Positions 17,841-27,096 of a stretch of 64,000 nt of DNA are shown piece after piece; the stretch's first letter is position 1, and every line of letters begins with the position of its first letter. The notes below the pieces were generated by a model, which saw nothing but the letters and a program-made list of their open reading frames with translations, searched no databases and had not been told where the DNA came from. The position numbers and the translations under genes were made by a program. The DNA comes from an uncultured Sphingomonadaceae bacterium (GTDB lineage Bacteria > Pseudomonadota > Alphaproteobacteria > Sphingomonadales > Sphingomonadaceae): positions 642,568-706,567 of the forward strand of contig CANLSQ010000002.1 in assembly GCA_947493955.1 (NCBI GenBank). The letters run 5' to 3'.

Positions 17841-18377
17841 ATGGCTGAGACATTGGGAAAAGCAAAACCGGATATCGCCTCGATGATCCGGGTAAATCAG
17901 GCCGGTGAATATGGTGCGGCGCAGATTTACAAGGGCCAGCTTGCTGTGATGGGGGATGACGCGCCGGACAGCAGTGCAATCCACCATATGGCAGAGCAGG
18001 AACAGCGGCATCTGGATGCATTTGACCAAATGATTGTTGAACGCAACGTCCGGCCAACCGTGCTGCAACCCTTCTGGAAAGTGGCGGGTTATGCACTTGG
18101 TGCAGGTACTGCGATTATGGGACCGCGCGCCGCTATGGCTTGTACCGCCGCGGTTGAGACGGAAATTGACCTGCATTACCAGGAACAGATGGAGCAGCTG
18201 GAATCGGAAAACGATCCGGAATTGCTCAGTAAGATTGCGGAGTTTCGCGAAGAGGAACTGGAGCATAAGCAGACAGCGATTGAGGCAGGCGCTGAAGATA
18301 CCCCTGGCTATCCCGTACTAAGCGCTGCCATTCGGTTGGGGTGTAAGGTCGCGATCGGGCTTTCAAAACGGTTCTGA
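17841..18377 (+). CDS. coq7: Demethoxyubiquinone hydroxylase (Coq7/UbiF-type)
   Basis: 178-residue di-iron hydroxylase for the penultimate ubiquinone step. Iron ligands appear in RVNQAGEYGAAQIY, EQEQRHLDAF, AVETEIDLHY and EEELEHKQTA (ExxH pairs in two repeats). AAGGAC precedes the ATG. Ubiquinone would also be the electron acceptor for the neighbouring DsbB. Confidence 0.95.
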   Translation: MAETLGKAKPDIASMIRVNQAGEYGAAQIYKGQLAVMGDDAPDSSAIHHMAEQEQRHLDAFDQMIVERNVRPTVLQPFWKVAGYALGAGTAIMGPRAAMACTAAVETEIDLHYQEQMEQLESENDPELLSKIAEFREEELEHKQTAIEAGAEDTPGYPVLSAAIRLGCKVAIGLSKRF

Positions 18378-18430
18378 CTGGATTATCGCCCTTCAGCACG
18401 GGTTCATTCAGTCGCTGGCAAAGGATGAAT

Positions 18431-19087
18431 ATGATAAAATTAGCTTCATTTTCGGCACCCCTGCTGTTTGCAGGTGTGATGTTGACACCAGCCGCCATGG
18501 CGCAGGATGCTGGCGGCGATCGGGTCAATCAACTGGTCATCTATGGTGATGACCCTTGCCCGCAAAGCACCGACGGCGAAATAGTTGTTTGCGCTCGCAA
18601 AGATGAATCAGAACGTTACCGGATTCCCGAAACACTTCGCGACAATCCCAATGATGCCAAAAACGAAGCCTGGTCACAGCGTGTACGGGCCTATGAATAT
18701 GTCGGCAAAGACGGCACGCAAAGCTGCTCGCCTACCGGAGCTGGTGGTTTCACCGGTTGTACGCAGCGGTTGCTGCGTCAGGCCTATGCTGAAAAAGGGC
18801 AGGATGACACCGTCAATTGGGGTCGGTTGATCGAAGAGGAACGTCAGAAGCGGCTGGCCCGGATTGATAGCGAAGCCGAAGCGGTCGAGGAGCGGTTGCG
18901 CGAGATTGAAGCACAACGTGAAGCACGTGAAGCCGGAGCCGCGGAAGCGCGCGCGCGGCTGGAAGCACAGGACGCCGCGGCTCTGGAAAAGCAGGAAGCC
19001 GGTACTCGAGCGGATAACGATCTGGCTGCACCACCCGGTGCCGATGAAACGCCGCCGCCTGTTCCTGTGGATGACGAAGGCCAATAG
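18431..19087 (+). CDS. Secreted hypothetical protein with charged helical C-terminus
   Basis: About 218 residues. A signal peptide (MIKLASFSAPLLFAGVML, cleavage after AMA) is followed by a globular part with LVIYGDDPCPQSTDGEIVVC and ERYRIPETLRDNP, four cysteines probably forming disulfides, then a long Glu/Arg/Ala coiled coil (about 135-195) and a Pro/Asp-rich end. I chose the ATG at 18431 because AAGG lies six bases upstream; an ATG at 18425 is too close to it. I recognise the YGDDPCP/EIVVCAR pattern as recurrent in sphingomonads but know no function. Confidence 0.7.
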   Translation: MIKLASFSAPLLFAGVMLTPAAMAQDAGGDRVNQLVIYGDDPCPQSTDGEIVVCARKDESERYRIPETLRDNPNDAKNEAWSQRVRAYEYVGKDGTQSCSPTGAGGFTGCTQRLLRQAYAEKGQDDTVNWGRLIEEERQKRLARIDSEAEAVEERLREIEAQREAREAGAAEARARLEAQDAAALEKQEAGTRADNDLAAPPGADETPPPVPVDDEGQ

Positions 19088-19095
19088 GCTGTTTG

Positions 19096-19563
19096 TTAGT
19101 TTTTAGCGGCTAGGCTTTCCAGGGACTTTTCCAAGTCTTCCATAAACTGAGCTTCAATTGGTTTGTCCAGTTTGTCGTTAAAGTTGAATGCGGTCAGGTT
19201 CCAGCCCTCTTTTCCTTGATAGAATTTAAGCTCTAAGGACATAGCGTATTTTTCTTGAAAGACGATATAGCTATGCTCGACATACCGGTTCGAAGCATGG
19301 CGCGAACCGACCAGCTCCCACCCCTCGACCCGTCCATAGCTGGAGAAAAGCGTGTTGAGGGTATTGATCAAATTGGTCTTTTCGGCAGGTCCCGTTGATA
19401 TCAAGGGCGCTTTTGCCAAAATGTTTTCCACGACATTGGTTGCATCACCGGCCTTGAGGTCTGCCAATACAGTATTGGCTATGGTCTCAGGAGTGGTCTG
19501 TGCAAGAGAAGGCGTAGCGATTGCAAGGCTAGCGATCGCCAATGATTTGTGAAAAATACTCAT
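19096..19563 (-). CDS. Small secreted hypothetical protein
   Basis: 155 residues with a signal peptide ending SLAQ (about residue 22). The mature part is a compact alpha/beta domain (YGRVEGWELVGSRHASNRYV, AMSLELKFYQGKEGWNLTAFNFNDKL) that resembles the fold pattern of small NTF2-like or DUF-type lipid-exposed proteins; this is only an impression. It begins one base after the DUF885 gene stop, so it is probably cotranscribed, and is convergent with the preceding gene (eight-base gap). Confidence 0.65.
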   Translation of the reverse strand: MSIFHKSLAIASLAIATPSLAQTTPETIANTVLADLKAGDATNVVENILAKAPLISTGPAEKTNLINTLNTLFSSYGRVEGWELVGSRHASNRYVEHSYIVFQEKYAMSLELKFYQGKEGWNLTAFNFNDKLDKPIEAQFMEDLEKSLESLAAKN

Positions 19564-19564
19564 T

Positions 19565-21334
19565 CTATTTCTTCTCTTCGATCCAGCGATTTACCTGGGC
19601 CTCCAGCATATCGAGCGGCACTGCGCCCTGGCCGAGGACAACATCATGAAATTCGCGCAGGTCAAATTTCGTGCCTAAAGTTTCAGTCGCTTTGGTCCGT
19701 AGCTCACGGATTTTGAGCTCGCCCATTTTATAGGCCAGCGCCTGTCCGGGCCAGCTGATGTAGCGGTTCACTTCTGCCTCGATATTGGCGGTGCTCAGCG
19801 CAGTGTTGTCGGTCATGAAATCAATCGCCCGCTGCTTGCTCCAACCCTTTGAGTGTATACCAGTATCGACCACTAACCGCGTGGCGCGCCACATTTCGTA
19901 GGATAGCCGGCCCATATCTTTGGCTGGCGTATCATAAAGGCCCATTTCTATACCCAGACGCTCGGAATAGAGGCCCCAGCCTTCAACAAATGCGGTGAAA
20001 AATGCGCCATACTTGCGGAAATCGGGCATGTCGAGTTCCTGCTGCAAGGCAATCTGCATATGATGGCCAGGCACCGCTTCATGAACGCTGAGTGCAGGGA
20101 TTTCCCAGAATGGCCTCTGATCCAGCTTGGACGTGTTGACATAATAAAAGCCCGCTATGCCGACATCTGGCGATCCCGGATTATAGTAAGCCGTTGTGGT
20201 GCCTTCTGCCGTTTCTGCCGGTATCTCTTTGATGCCATAGGGCAAACGTGCCAGCTTGCCGATAATTGACGGCATCTTGCCATCGATGAGTTTCGTCACC
20301 CGGGCGACTTTTTCCATAAGCTCTTCGGGCGTTTTGGCATAATATTTGGGATTGGTCCGCAGGTCCTGAATAAAGGCTTCGCGTGTCTCAAAGCCAGCCT
20401 GCTTGGCAACTTCCACCATTTCGGCCCGGATGCGGGCGACTTCGGACAGGCCGATATTGTGAATCTCGTCCGCCGACTTGGTCGTGGTCGTCATCTGGCG
20501 AATGCGAAAATCGTAATATTTGTCTCCGCCAGGCTGGGCAGATACGCCGGGCGCCTTCGCGCAATTGGGAGCATATTGGCTATTGTACCAGTTCAAATGC
20601 TCGGTCAGCGCAGGATTTATGACGGTGGTAATTGTGTTCGAGGCATCAGTTGCGATCTGGTCGAACGTCGCTTGATCAATTCCATCGGGTTTGGTCCGCT
20701 TGAACGGCTCAAAAAAGCGTGATTCTTTGGGATCTTCCTTGATGAGCCCGGAAATGCTGGTCTCATAGCCGACCATCGAGACACATGGCTGGACATAGCC
20801 GCCTTGGAGCGCCTGATTGGCAACAGATATCGATTGCCTGTGGACAATCCCGTATTTTTGCAGGCGGCTTACATAAGTTCGATAATCCGCCGCGGTGCGA
20901 AATGGCAGGTTGTTCTGCATGCTGGCAAAGCTTTGATGCCAGCCGCTGCGATTGGTGAAATTGATGGTACGTTGGCCATAGGTGCTCGCTTCAACCTGTT
21001 CGGCCAGGCTACGCTTGAGGATACCGAAGTTGGTTTTATCATCTTCGGACAGGCTGTTTTGATCGATTTTTTCGAGCCGTGCCAGCCAGGCTTTGGCTTT
21101 CTCAACCCGCTTGTCTTCAGCTTCCAGGCTTTGGTCGGTGACCCGGCCATCGGAATCTGCAACGCCCAGGGAGGAAGCAAATTCGGGATATTGTCCAAGA
21201 TTATAGGTCCAGTAATCGTCGATAATCTGATGCAGTTCGGACGATTTGGTTTCTCTGTCCTCTTCGGCACGAACCGGCGCGCTGATCGCTAGCGCTGTGA
21301 GAGAAACCAATGTGATGAAATGTGCCCGGCGCAT
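19565..21334 (-). CDS. DUF885 family secreted protein (putative metallopeptidase-like)
   Basis: About 589 residues with a signal peptide (MRRAHFITLVSLTALAISAP). DUF885 hallmark: ALSVHEAVPGHHMQIALQQE, whose HE..PGHH pattern suggests a metal site, followed by FVEGWGLYSERLG and the C-terminal YKMGELKIRELR. Some DUF885 proteins are proposed carboxypeptidases; substrate unknown. The start at 21334 is supported by GGAG about six bases upstream, five codons inside the longest frame. Confidence 0.85.
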   Translation of the reverse strand: MRRAHFITLVSLTALAISAPVRAEEDRETKSSELHQIIDDYWTYNLGQYPEFASSLGVADSDGRVTDQSLEAEDKRVEKAKAWLARLEKIDQNSLSEDDKTNFGILKRSLAEQVEASTYGQRTINFTNRSGWHQSFASMQNNLPFRTAADYRTYVSRLQKYGIVHRQSISVANQALQGGYVQPCVSMVGYETSISGLIKEDPKESRFFEPFKRTKPDGIDQATFDQIATDASNTITTVINPALTEHLNWYNSQYAPNCAKAPGVSAQPGGDKYYDFRIRQMTTTTKSADEIHNIGLSEVARIRAEMVEVAKQAGFETREAFIQDLRTNPKYYAKTPEELMEKVARVTKLIDGKMPSIIGKLARLPYGIKEIPAETAEGTTTAYYNPGSPDVGIAGFYYVNTSKLDQRPFWEIPALSVHEAVPGHHMQIALQQELDMPDFRKYGAFFTAFVEGWGLYSERLGIEMGLYDTPAKDMGRLSYEMWRATRLVVDTGIHSKGWSKQRAIDFMTDNTALSTANIEAEVNRYISWPGQALAYKMGELKIRELRTKATETLGTKFDLREFHDVVLGQGAVPLDMLEAQVNRWIEEKK

Positions 21335-21417
21335 GCTGTTCTCCTGCAAGAAATATCTCTTGCAACTATCGAGGATATTCAGCAGCCCCTGTCAAGCGCC
21401 ATCATTTCAGATCCACG

Positions 21418-22935
21418 TCAAATCAGCTTTGTGCGCAACGCCATTGCTGATGTGATGGGAATATCATTGATCCTGAGCGGCGCTATAGGTGATCCGCCCG
21501 CAATCCCGACCGTAATGGTGGCAAGGTCAAGCGGATGATCCAGAGGAGACTGGCTTATATCAACTGTCTGGACCTTGCGGATGGGCACTATCGTCAATTT
21601 CCGCCGCCACCAGCCGGCACGGACGAACAGCTGGGCTGGTGTCAGGGCATATTGATGATGCCGCCAGTTCAGAAACATCACAGCGCTGACCGGAATAGCC
21701 AACAATATCAGTGCATAAAAGCCGGGATGGATTATGACACCAAGGCCGACGCTCACGGTCGCCAATATTACTGCCAGAATAAGTGCATCGCGCCACCATA
21801 ATGCCGGATCGACACGTTGGAAAATAAGGTCGGGCGACACATTGGCGATCTTGGTTTCTGCCAATATCGCGTCGACTTCGTCCATCTGCGCGCAGGGGGC
21901 AGCGCTATGGTCGCTTTCGCCGCTTCCATCACTTGCAAGCGATTGAAATTTCAGGTGATACCAGCCAAAACGCTGACGGACCGGACCGGTTCTGAGAATG
22001 GTCGCCTGCACCCGGTGGATCGGCATGACCATGTCAGTAAGTGTGAACAGGCCGCGCCGACGCCGGAAACCAGGTTGACCTCGATCCACACGATCCAGAC
22101 GGAAGCCATATTCACGGATGAACGTACGGATGATGCCGCTGCCCGAGCCAACCGCGATCAAGGAAACAAGCGCGCCAATGGCTCCTGCAACCTGTGCCGA
22201 AAAGCTGAGGCCATTGACCACATCCTGCTCAGATAATTGTTCCAACCAGTATCTGGGATTGAAAAATTCATCTGGCAAAAGGAAATCGAGATTCTGGGCG
22301 ATTGCCGCCAAAATCGCAAGCAGCACAAAGGAAAAATTGAAAAGCCCGGCGATAAATATTCTCCGGTTATCCATGGCAAATACCGGCGCTCTCTCTGCCG
22401 TTTCCGGGATGTCAGCTTGGATTTGCTCTGCCGTGTTTTTTGCAACGCCCGATTTATAGTCCCGCACCGTATCTCGCAGCGCCTCGGCATCAGCCAGGGC
22501 CAGCGCATCGAGTTTGCCATCCTCACTACCCCCGGCGCCTGTCTCCAGCTTGACCGTTGCCAGTCCCAATATCCGGCTGACAAGCTTTTGCTCCAGACTC
22601 ACATCCTGAATCCGGTCAAAAGGAATGGAGCGATTATTGCGGCTGAGCAGGCCGCTTTTGATCCGGATTTCCTTGGGCCCGACATGATAGGTGAAGCGCG
22701 ACCAGATCAGCGCGTTTATCCCGATTATAAAGGCCAATAGGGCTAGGGCCGCCAAACCGGCATAGACGATATTCTGATCAAAAACGCTGAAATAGAGCAC
22801 ACCCATAGCGATCAGATTTTGCCCGATAGCAGCGACGGATTTCAATATGATGCTGAGCGGGTGCAGGCGGCGGAAGGACGCGCTATCGTTTGCAACCGAC
22901 TCTTCGGTTGCTGTGGTCAGGGGCGTGTCATTCAT
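21418..22935 (-). CDS. PH-domain membrane protein, YdbT-like
   Basis: 505 residues with three bacterial PH (bPH2) modules separated by paired membrane helices (for example LIAMGVLYFSVF / YAGLAALALLAFIIGINALIW and LILAVILATVSVGLGVIIHPGF). It matches the YdbT half of the YdbS-YdbT pair, implicated in antimicrobial resistance in Bacillus. Its start overlaps the YdbS-like stop by four bases (ATGA), so the two are probably made together. Confidence 0.85.
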   Translation of the reverse strand: MNDTPLTTATEESVANDSASFRRLHPLSIILKSVAAIGQNLIAMGVLYFSVFDQNIVYAGLAALALLAFIIGINALIWSRFTYHVGPKEIRIKSGLLSRNNRSIPFDRIQDVSLEQKLVSRILGLATVKLETGAGGSEDGKLDALALADAEALRDTVRDYKSGVAKNTAEQIQADIPETAERAPVFAMDNRRIFIAGLFNFSFVLLAILAAIAQNLDFLLPDEFFNPRYWLEQLSEQDVVNGLSFSAQVAGAIGALVSLIAVGSGSGIIRTFIREYGFRLDRVDRGQPGFRRRRGLFTLTDMVMPIHRVQATILRTGPVRQRFGWYHLKFQSLASDGSGESDHSAAPCAQMDEVDAILAETKIANVSPDLIFQRVDPALWWRDALILAVILATVSVGLGVIIHPGFYALILLAIPVSAVMFLNWRHHQYALTPAQLFVRAGWWRRKLTIVPIRKVQTVDISQSPLDHPLDLATITVGIAGGSPIAPLRINDIPITSAMALRTKLI

Positions 22936-23468
22936 ATCATGTCTTGGCGAATATGGCCCTTTATCGTGTCGCGCATAACCTCCGCATCAGGTGTGCTCAG
23001 GCCCGGCAAGGCAACAATGCTGTTATGCGTGCCTGCCGTGTGCACGATCAGGGCCGACAGCCCAAATGCCCGCTGGAAAGGGCCTTGAGCCACGTCGATA
23101 TGCTGGATGCGGTTAAACGGTACGATCGTATCCGTCCGCCACATGAAGCCGCGCAAAACCCGCAGCTGTTCGTCACCCATATTATAGCCCCAGCGGCGAT
23201 AGATGCGGCCGGGCAGCAGAATGATCAGAAACAGCATGATGGCCGTCACCGGTCCGATGATCATGCCGCCAATGCCTGGCAGTTCGTTGCGGATCGCAAA
23301 TTCGACGACGATTGCGGCCACAATCAATATGGCGGCAAGAACAATAATATTCAGGCGGATCAGAGACTTTTGAGGTGGATGCAGCGGTGTCAGCCCCTGG
23401 TTATAGGCGCGGGCCTTATCCTGCTCCATTTCTGCAAGCGGGTCAGGGGAGGTAACAGCTTCGGTCAT
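22932..23468 (-). CDS. PH-domain membrane protein, YdbS-like
   Basis: 178 residues: a short cytoplasmic N-terminus, two membrane helices (LIRLNIIVLAAILIVAAIVV and IIGPVTAIMLFLIILLPG) and one bPH2 domain containing LRVLRGFMWRTDTIVPFNRI and HIDVAQGPFQRAFGLS. Partner of the YdbT-like gene overlapping it downstream. Confidence 0.85.
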   Translation of the reverse strand: MTEAVTSPDPLAEMEQDKARAYNQGLTPLHPPQKSLIRLNIIVLAAILIVAAIVVEFAIRNELPGIGGMIIGPVTAIMLFLIILLPGRIYRRWGYNMGDEQLRVLRGFMWRTDTIVPFNRIQHIDVAQGPFQRAFGLSALIVHTAGTHNSIVALPGLSTPDAEVMRDTIKGHIRQDMI

Positions 23469-23521
23469 TCGGCAACTATGCCGGAGCTGTGTTATTTAGG
23501 CAAGACGGATAGATTTGTGCT

Positions 23522-24526
23522 CTAGCGCGCCAGCGCTGCCTCCGCTTCTTTCGTCAGCGTCTTTATTATATCCACCACACTTTCCTCGGCCTTGACCATG
23601 CCGACCGACTGCCCTGCCATGACGCTGCCATTTTCGACATCGCCGTCGATCACCGCTTTGCGTAGCGCTCCGGCCCAGAAATGTTCGATCTGCAATTGTG
23701 CTTCGCCCATTTCTATTTCGCCAGCATCGAGCAACTTGGCGACTTCAATCTGTTTACGGGTGAATTCTTCGGTGCCTTTGTTTTTGAGAGCGCGCACAGG
23801 AATGACCGGCAGGCGCGGGTCGACCTGAACGCTGGTCACAGCATCGCGGGCATTGCCGCGCATGAAGGCTTTTTTGAAATCGGGATGGGCGATGGATTCA
23901 TGTGCACAGACGAAACGGGTACCCAGCTGAACACCGCTAGCGCCCATTTCAAGATAGGCACCAATCATGTCGCCTGTGCCGATGCCGCCAGCCACAAAAA
24001 CAGGGACCTGATCAGCAATTTGGGGTAGGATTTCCTGTGCCAGAACCGAAGTTGCAACCGGTCCAATATGGCCGCCCGCTTCCATGCCTTCGATGACAAT
24101 GGCGTCAACGCCGGAGCGGATGAACTTCTTTGCGAGCGCCATTGCCGGGGCGAAACAGATGACCTTCGCGCCGATTTCCTTGATCGCCTCCAGACTGCCT
24201 TTGGGCGGAAGACCTCCGGCCAGCACGACGTGGCTGACGACATGATTGCCGCAGACTTCGATCAACTTCATCAGGTCCGGGTGCATGGTGATGAGGTTGA
24301 CGCCAAAGGGCTTGCTGGTCAGCTTTTTTGTTTCTGCAATCTCGGTATCGAGCAATTCCGGGGTCATCGCGCCGCAAGCAATGACGCCAAAGCCGCCAGC
24401 ATTGGAAATGGCGCTTACAAGATTGCGCTCGGACACCCAGCTCATCGCGCCGCACATGATTGCGGTCTCGCTGCCAAGCAAGTCGGTGCCGCGCTGCATT
24501 AACGCGGAGAGTTTGGATTGAGTCAT
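23522..24526 (-). CDS. Nitronate monooxygenase family flavoprotein
   Basis: 334 residues, an FMN TIM barrel of the 2-nitropropane dioxygenase/NMO class. It shows MCGAMSWVSERNLVSAISNAG, PFGVNLIT, VIEGMEAGGHIGP (catalytic His region), VFVAGGIGTG and GASGVQLGTRFV (FMN phosphate loop). It oxidises alkyl nitronates or acts as an enoyl-reductase-like protein; the true substrate is unclear. It lies three bases after lysC on the same strand. Confidence 0.88.
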   Translation of the reverse strand: MTQSKLSALMQRGTDLLGSETAIMCGAMSWVSERNLVSAISNAGGFGVIACGAMTPELLDTEIAETKKLTSKPFGVNLITMHPDLMKLIEVCGNHVVSHVVLAGGLPPKGSLEAIKEIGAKVICFAPAMALAKKFIRSGVDAIVIEGMEAGGHIGPVATSVLAQEILPQIADQVPVFVAGGIGTGDMIGAYLEMGASGVQLGTRFVCAHESIAHPDFKKAFMRGNARDAVTSVQVDPRLPVIPVRALKNKGTEEFTRKQIEVAKLLDAGEIEMGEAQLQIEHFWAGALRKAVIDGDVENGSVMAGQSVGMVKAEESVVDIIKTLTKEAEAALAR

Positions 24527-24529
24527 AGG

Positions 24530-25798
24530 TTAAGCTGCATCCTCTGCATCCAGGCCATAGGCGGTGTGAAGCACCCTGAGTGCCAGTTCGGTGTAGTCTT
24601 CTTCTATCAGCACGCTGACCTTGATTTCCGACGTTGTAATCGCCTGGATGTTTACACCGCGGTCTGCCAGTGACTTGAACATTGTCGAAGCCACACCGGC
24701 ATGGCTTTTCATACCAACGCCGACAACCGATATTTTCGCGACGTTCGTGTCGGAAATTAGCCGGTTATAGCCGATACCTTCCTTGGCTTGCTCCAGCACC
24801 TGCATCGTCCGATCGAGATCGCTCGTAGGCGCGGTGAAGGTCACGTCGGTTTCGCCTTTTTCGCGGCCGACGTTCTGAATGATCATATCGACATTGATCG
24901 CAGCCTCGGCAAGCGGCTCAAATATATTCGCCACAGCACCCGGCTTGTCCGGCACGCGGGTCAGCGTGATTTTGGATTCATTCTTGTCATGGGCGATGCC
25001 CGTGATCAGTTGGCGCTCCATATCCTGTTTCTCCATTTCGCTTTCGCTGACGATCATTGTCCCGGGCAGGTCATCGGCAGTGTAATTGACGCCTTCCTCG
25101 GTAAATGAGGAAAGCACCTGAATTTTGACATTTTCTTTCATTGCAAGACCCACTGATCGCGTCTGCAATACTTTTGCGCCGACACTGGCTAATTCCAGCA
25201 TTTCCTCAAAAGTCACTGTTTTCAACTTGCGTGCCCGGGTCACAATGCGCGGGTCGGTCGTGTAAACGCCGTCGACATCTGTATAGATATCGCAGCGATC
25301 CGCTTTGACAGCTGCGGCAATGGCCACGGCACTGGTGTCAGATCCGCCGCGGCCCAATGTAGTGATCCGGCCATCTTTGCTAATACCCTGAAAGCCGGGG
25401 ATGATAGCTATTTCCCCACTTTTCATGGAGGCGGTCAGGTCATCAGCATCAATGGTTTCGATCCGGGCCTTGCTATGCGACTCGATGGTACGGATCGGCA
25501 TTTGCCAACCCAGCCAACTGCGCGCTTTCGCGCCCAGGGATTGCAAAGCGATGGCGAGCAGGCCGGATGTGACTTGCTCGCCGCTTGCGACCACCACATC
25601 ATATTCTGCAGCATCATATAACGAACTGGCTTCGCGGCAGAAATTAACCAGTCTGTCGGTGTCGCCGGCCATAGCCGAGACGACTACCGCGACTTCATGC
25701 CCGGCGTCGGATTGTTGTTTCACAATCTGCGCGACCCGGCGGATGCGTTCGATCCCCGCCATAGACGTGCCACCAAATTTCATCACTATGCGTGCCAT
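24530..25798 (-). CDS. lysC: Aspartate kinase
   Basis: 422 residues. The amino-acid kinase domain opens with MARIVMKFGGTSMAGIERI and contains TTLGRGGSDTSAVAIAAA and CDIYTDVDGVYTTDPRIV. Two C-terminal ACT domains follow (ITLTRVPDKPGAVANIFEPL and VVGVGMKSHAGVASTMF), so lysine/threonine feedback control is expected. It makes aspartyl phosphate for the lysine/DAP/threonine/methionine family and so links to dapE at the left of the window. Confidence 0.95.
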   Translation of the reverse strand: MARIVMKFGGTSMAGIERIRRVAQIVKQQSDAGHEVAVVVSAMAGDTDRLVNFCREASSLYDAAEYDVVVASGEQVTSGLLAIALQSLGAKARSWLGWQMPIRTIESHSKARIETIDADDLTASMKSGEIAIIPGFQGISKDGRITTLGRGGSDTSAVAIAAAVKADRCDIYTDVDGVYTTDPRIVTRARKLKTVTFEEMLELASVGAKVLQTRSVGLAMKENVKIQVLSSFTEEGVNYTADDLPGTMIVSESEMEKQDMERQLITGIAHDKNESKITLTRVPDKPGAVANIFEPLAEAAINVDMIIQNVGREKGETDVTFTAPTSDLDRTMQVLEQAKEGIGYNRLISDTNVAKISVVGVGMKSHAGVASTMFKSLADRGVNIQAITTSEIKVSVLIEEDYTELALRVLHTAYGLDAEDAA

Positions 25799-25870
25799 GA
25801 TGCCTGTTATCTGTCTTTCTATTGAAAAAAGGGTCTGAACGAGACGCGCGGGCTGTGATAAAGAGACGTT

Positions 25871-26632
25871 ATGACAAACGCAAGCACCAGCAACAGCCCG
25901 GTTTCAGGCGCAACGAAAAGCACGATAAACGCGCAAGAAGCGGCCCATTTTGGCGCCTTGGCGGCCGACTGGTGGGATCCGAACGGATCATCGGCCATGC
26001 TCCACCGGCTCAATCCGGTGCGGCTGGGCTACATCCGGGATGCAGTCAACTTGCATTTTGGTATCAAAGCCGATGATTTGAGACCGTTGGCAGGCAGGCG
26101 CGCGCTGGATGTCGGTTGCGGTGCGGGACTGGTTTGCGAGCCTTTGGCACGTATGGGCGCGCATGTGACTGGGCTCGATGCTGCGCCGGAAAATATCGCG
26201 GCGGCAAAGGCGCATGCTGAACCCCAGCGACTGAACATCGATTATCGCAATGTCGGGATAGAAAAGTTCGGAGAAAGTGGTTTCGATCTGGTAACTTCGC
26301 TTGAAGTCATCGAGCATGTTGATGATACCGATAGTTTCGTGGCCGGATTGGCCAACGCGCTGGTCGATGATGGCTTGATGATCCTCTCAACCCCCAACCG
26401 CACAGCCATGTCGAAGCTGATGTTGGTCGATCTCGCCGAAATGACTGGGCGCATTCCCAAAGGGACACATCATCATGACCAGTTTTTTACGCCCGAAGAG
26501 CTGGAAAAACTGCTTGATTCGGCAGGTTTGAAAGTGATGGATACGACCGGCCTGTCCTATAGCCCATCGCATGGTTTTTCACTTTCCGACAATCTGGCAC
26601 TCAATTACCTGATGACCGTGGTGCGTGGATGA
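25871..26632 (+). CDS. ubiG: Ubiquinone biosynthesis O-methyltransferase
   Basis: 253 residues. The SAM-binding motif ALDVGCGAGLVCEPLARMGA, acidic loop VTGLDAAPENI and post-I motifs FDLVTSLEVIEHV are those of UbiG. The N-terminus AHFGALAADWWDPNG matches the family. It carries out both O-methylations in ubiquinone synthesis, as Coq7 elsewhere in this window does the hydroxylation. It is divergent from lysC, and its stop overlaps the next ATG (ATGA). Confidence 0.94.
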   Translation: MTNASTSNSPVSGATKSTINAQEAAHFGALAADWWDPNGSSAMLHRLNPVRLGYIRDAVNLHFGIKADDLRPLAGRRALDVGCGAGLVCEPLARMGAHVTGLDAAPENIAAAKAHAEPQRLNIDYRNVGIEKFGESGFDLVTSLEVIEHVDDTDSFVAGLANALVDDGLMILSTPNRTAMSKLMLVDLAEMTGRIPKGTHHHDQFFTPEELEKLLDSAGLKVMDTTGLSYSPSHGFSLSDNLALNYLMTVVRG

Positions 26633-27096
26633 ATGCCATCATCCGGCCGTTTGTCGCGACCGATAAAGACGCCTGCTTGGCGTTGTTTGATAGCAATGTG
26701 CCGCGCTATTTCGATGCAAGCGAGCGGGGTGATTTTTCCAAATTTCTGGATCGGCCGGACGGCGACTATTTCGTCGTTGAGCAGGCTACTGAAATATGCG
26801 GCTGCGGCGGCTTTGTGAAAGAAGATCGCGGACAGGCACGATTTACCTGGGGTATGGTGGACAATGCCCGTCATGGGTCAGGTTTGGGCCGATTGCTGGC
26901 CGAATATCGCTTGCGCGCGATCAAAGCGTCAGGCCGCTTTCAAGAGGCGGAACTGTTCACAACCCCTAAGATTGCACCGTTTTTCGCAAAATTTGGTTTC
27001 GATATAGTGGATATTGAGAAAGATGGTTTCGCACCTGATATGGACAAGGTGCAGATGATTCTTCGCTTCGCCAGCGATGATTCCAAAGCGTCTTAA
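26629..27096 (+). CDS. GNAT family N-acetyltransferase
   Basis: 155 residues. Core GNAT pattern: IRPFVATDKDACLALFDS, the strand VVEQATEICGCGGFV, and the acetyl-CoA pyrophosphate loop HGSGLGRLLAEYRLRAIK. It overlaps ubiG by four bases. The 3' end overlaps the opposite-strand fzlA-like gene by four bases at a shared TTAA, so both stops use the same bases. Confidence 0.82.
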   Translation: MNAIIRPFVATDKDACLALFDSNVPRYFDASERGDFSKFLDRPDGDYFVVEQATEICGCGGFVKEDRGQARFTWGMVDNARHGSGLGRLLAEYRLRAIKASGRFQEAELFTTPKIAPFFAKFGFDIVDIEKDGFAPDMDKVQMILRFASDDSKAS

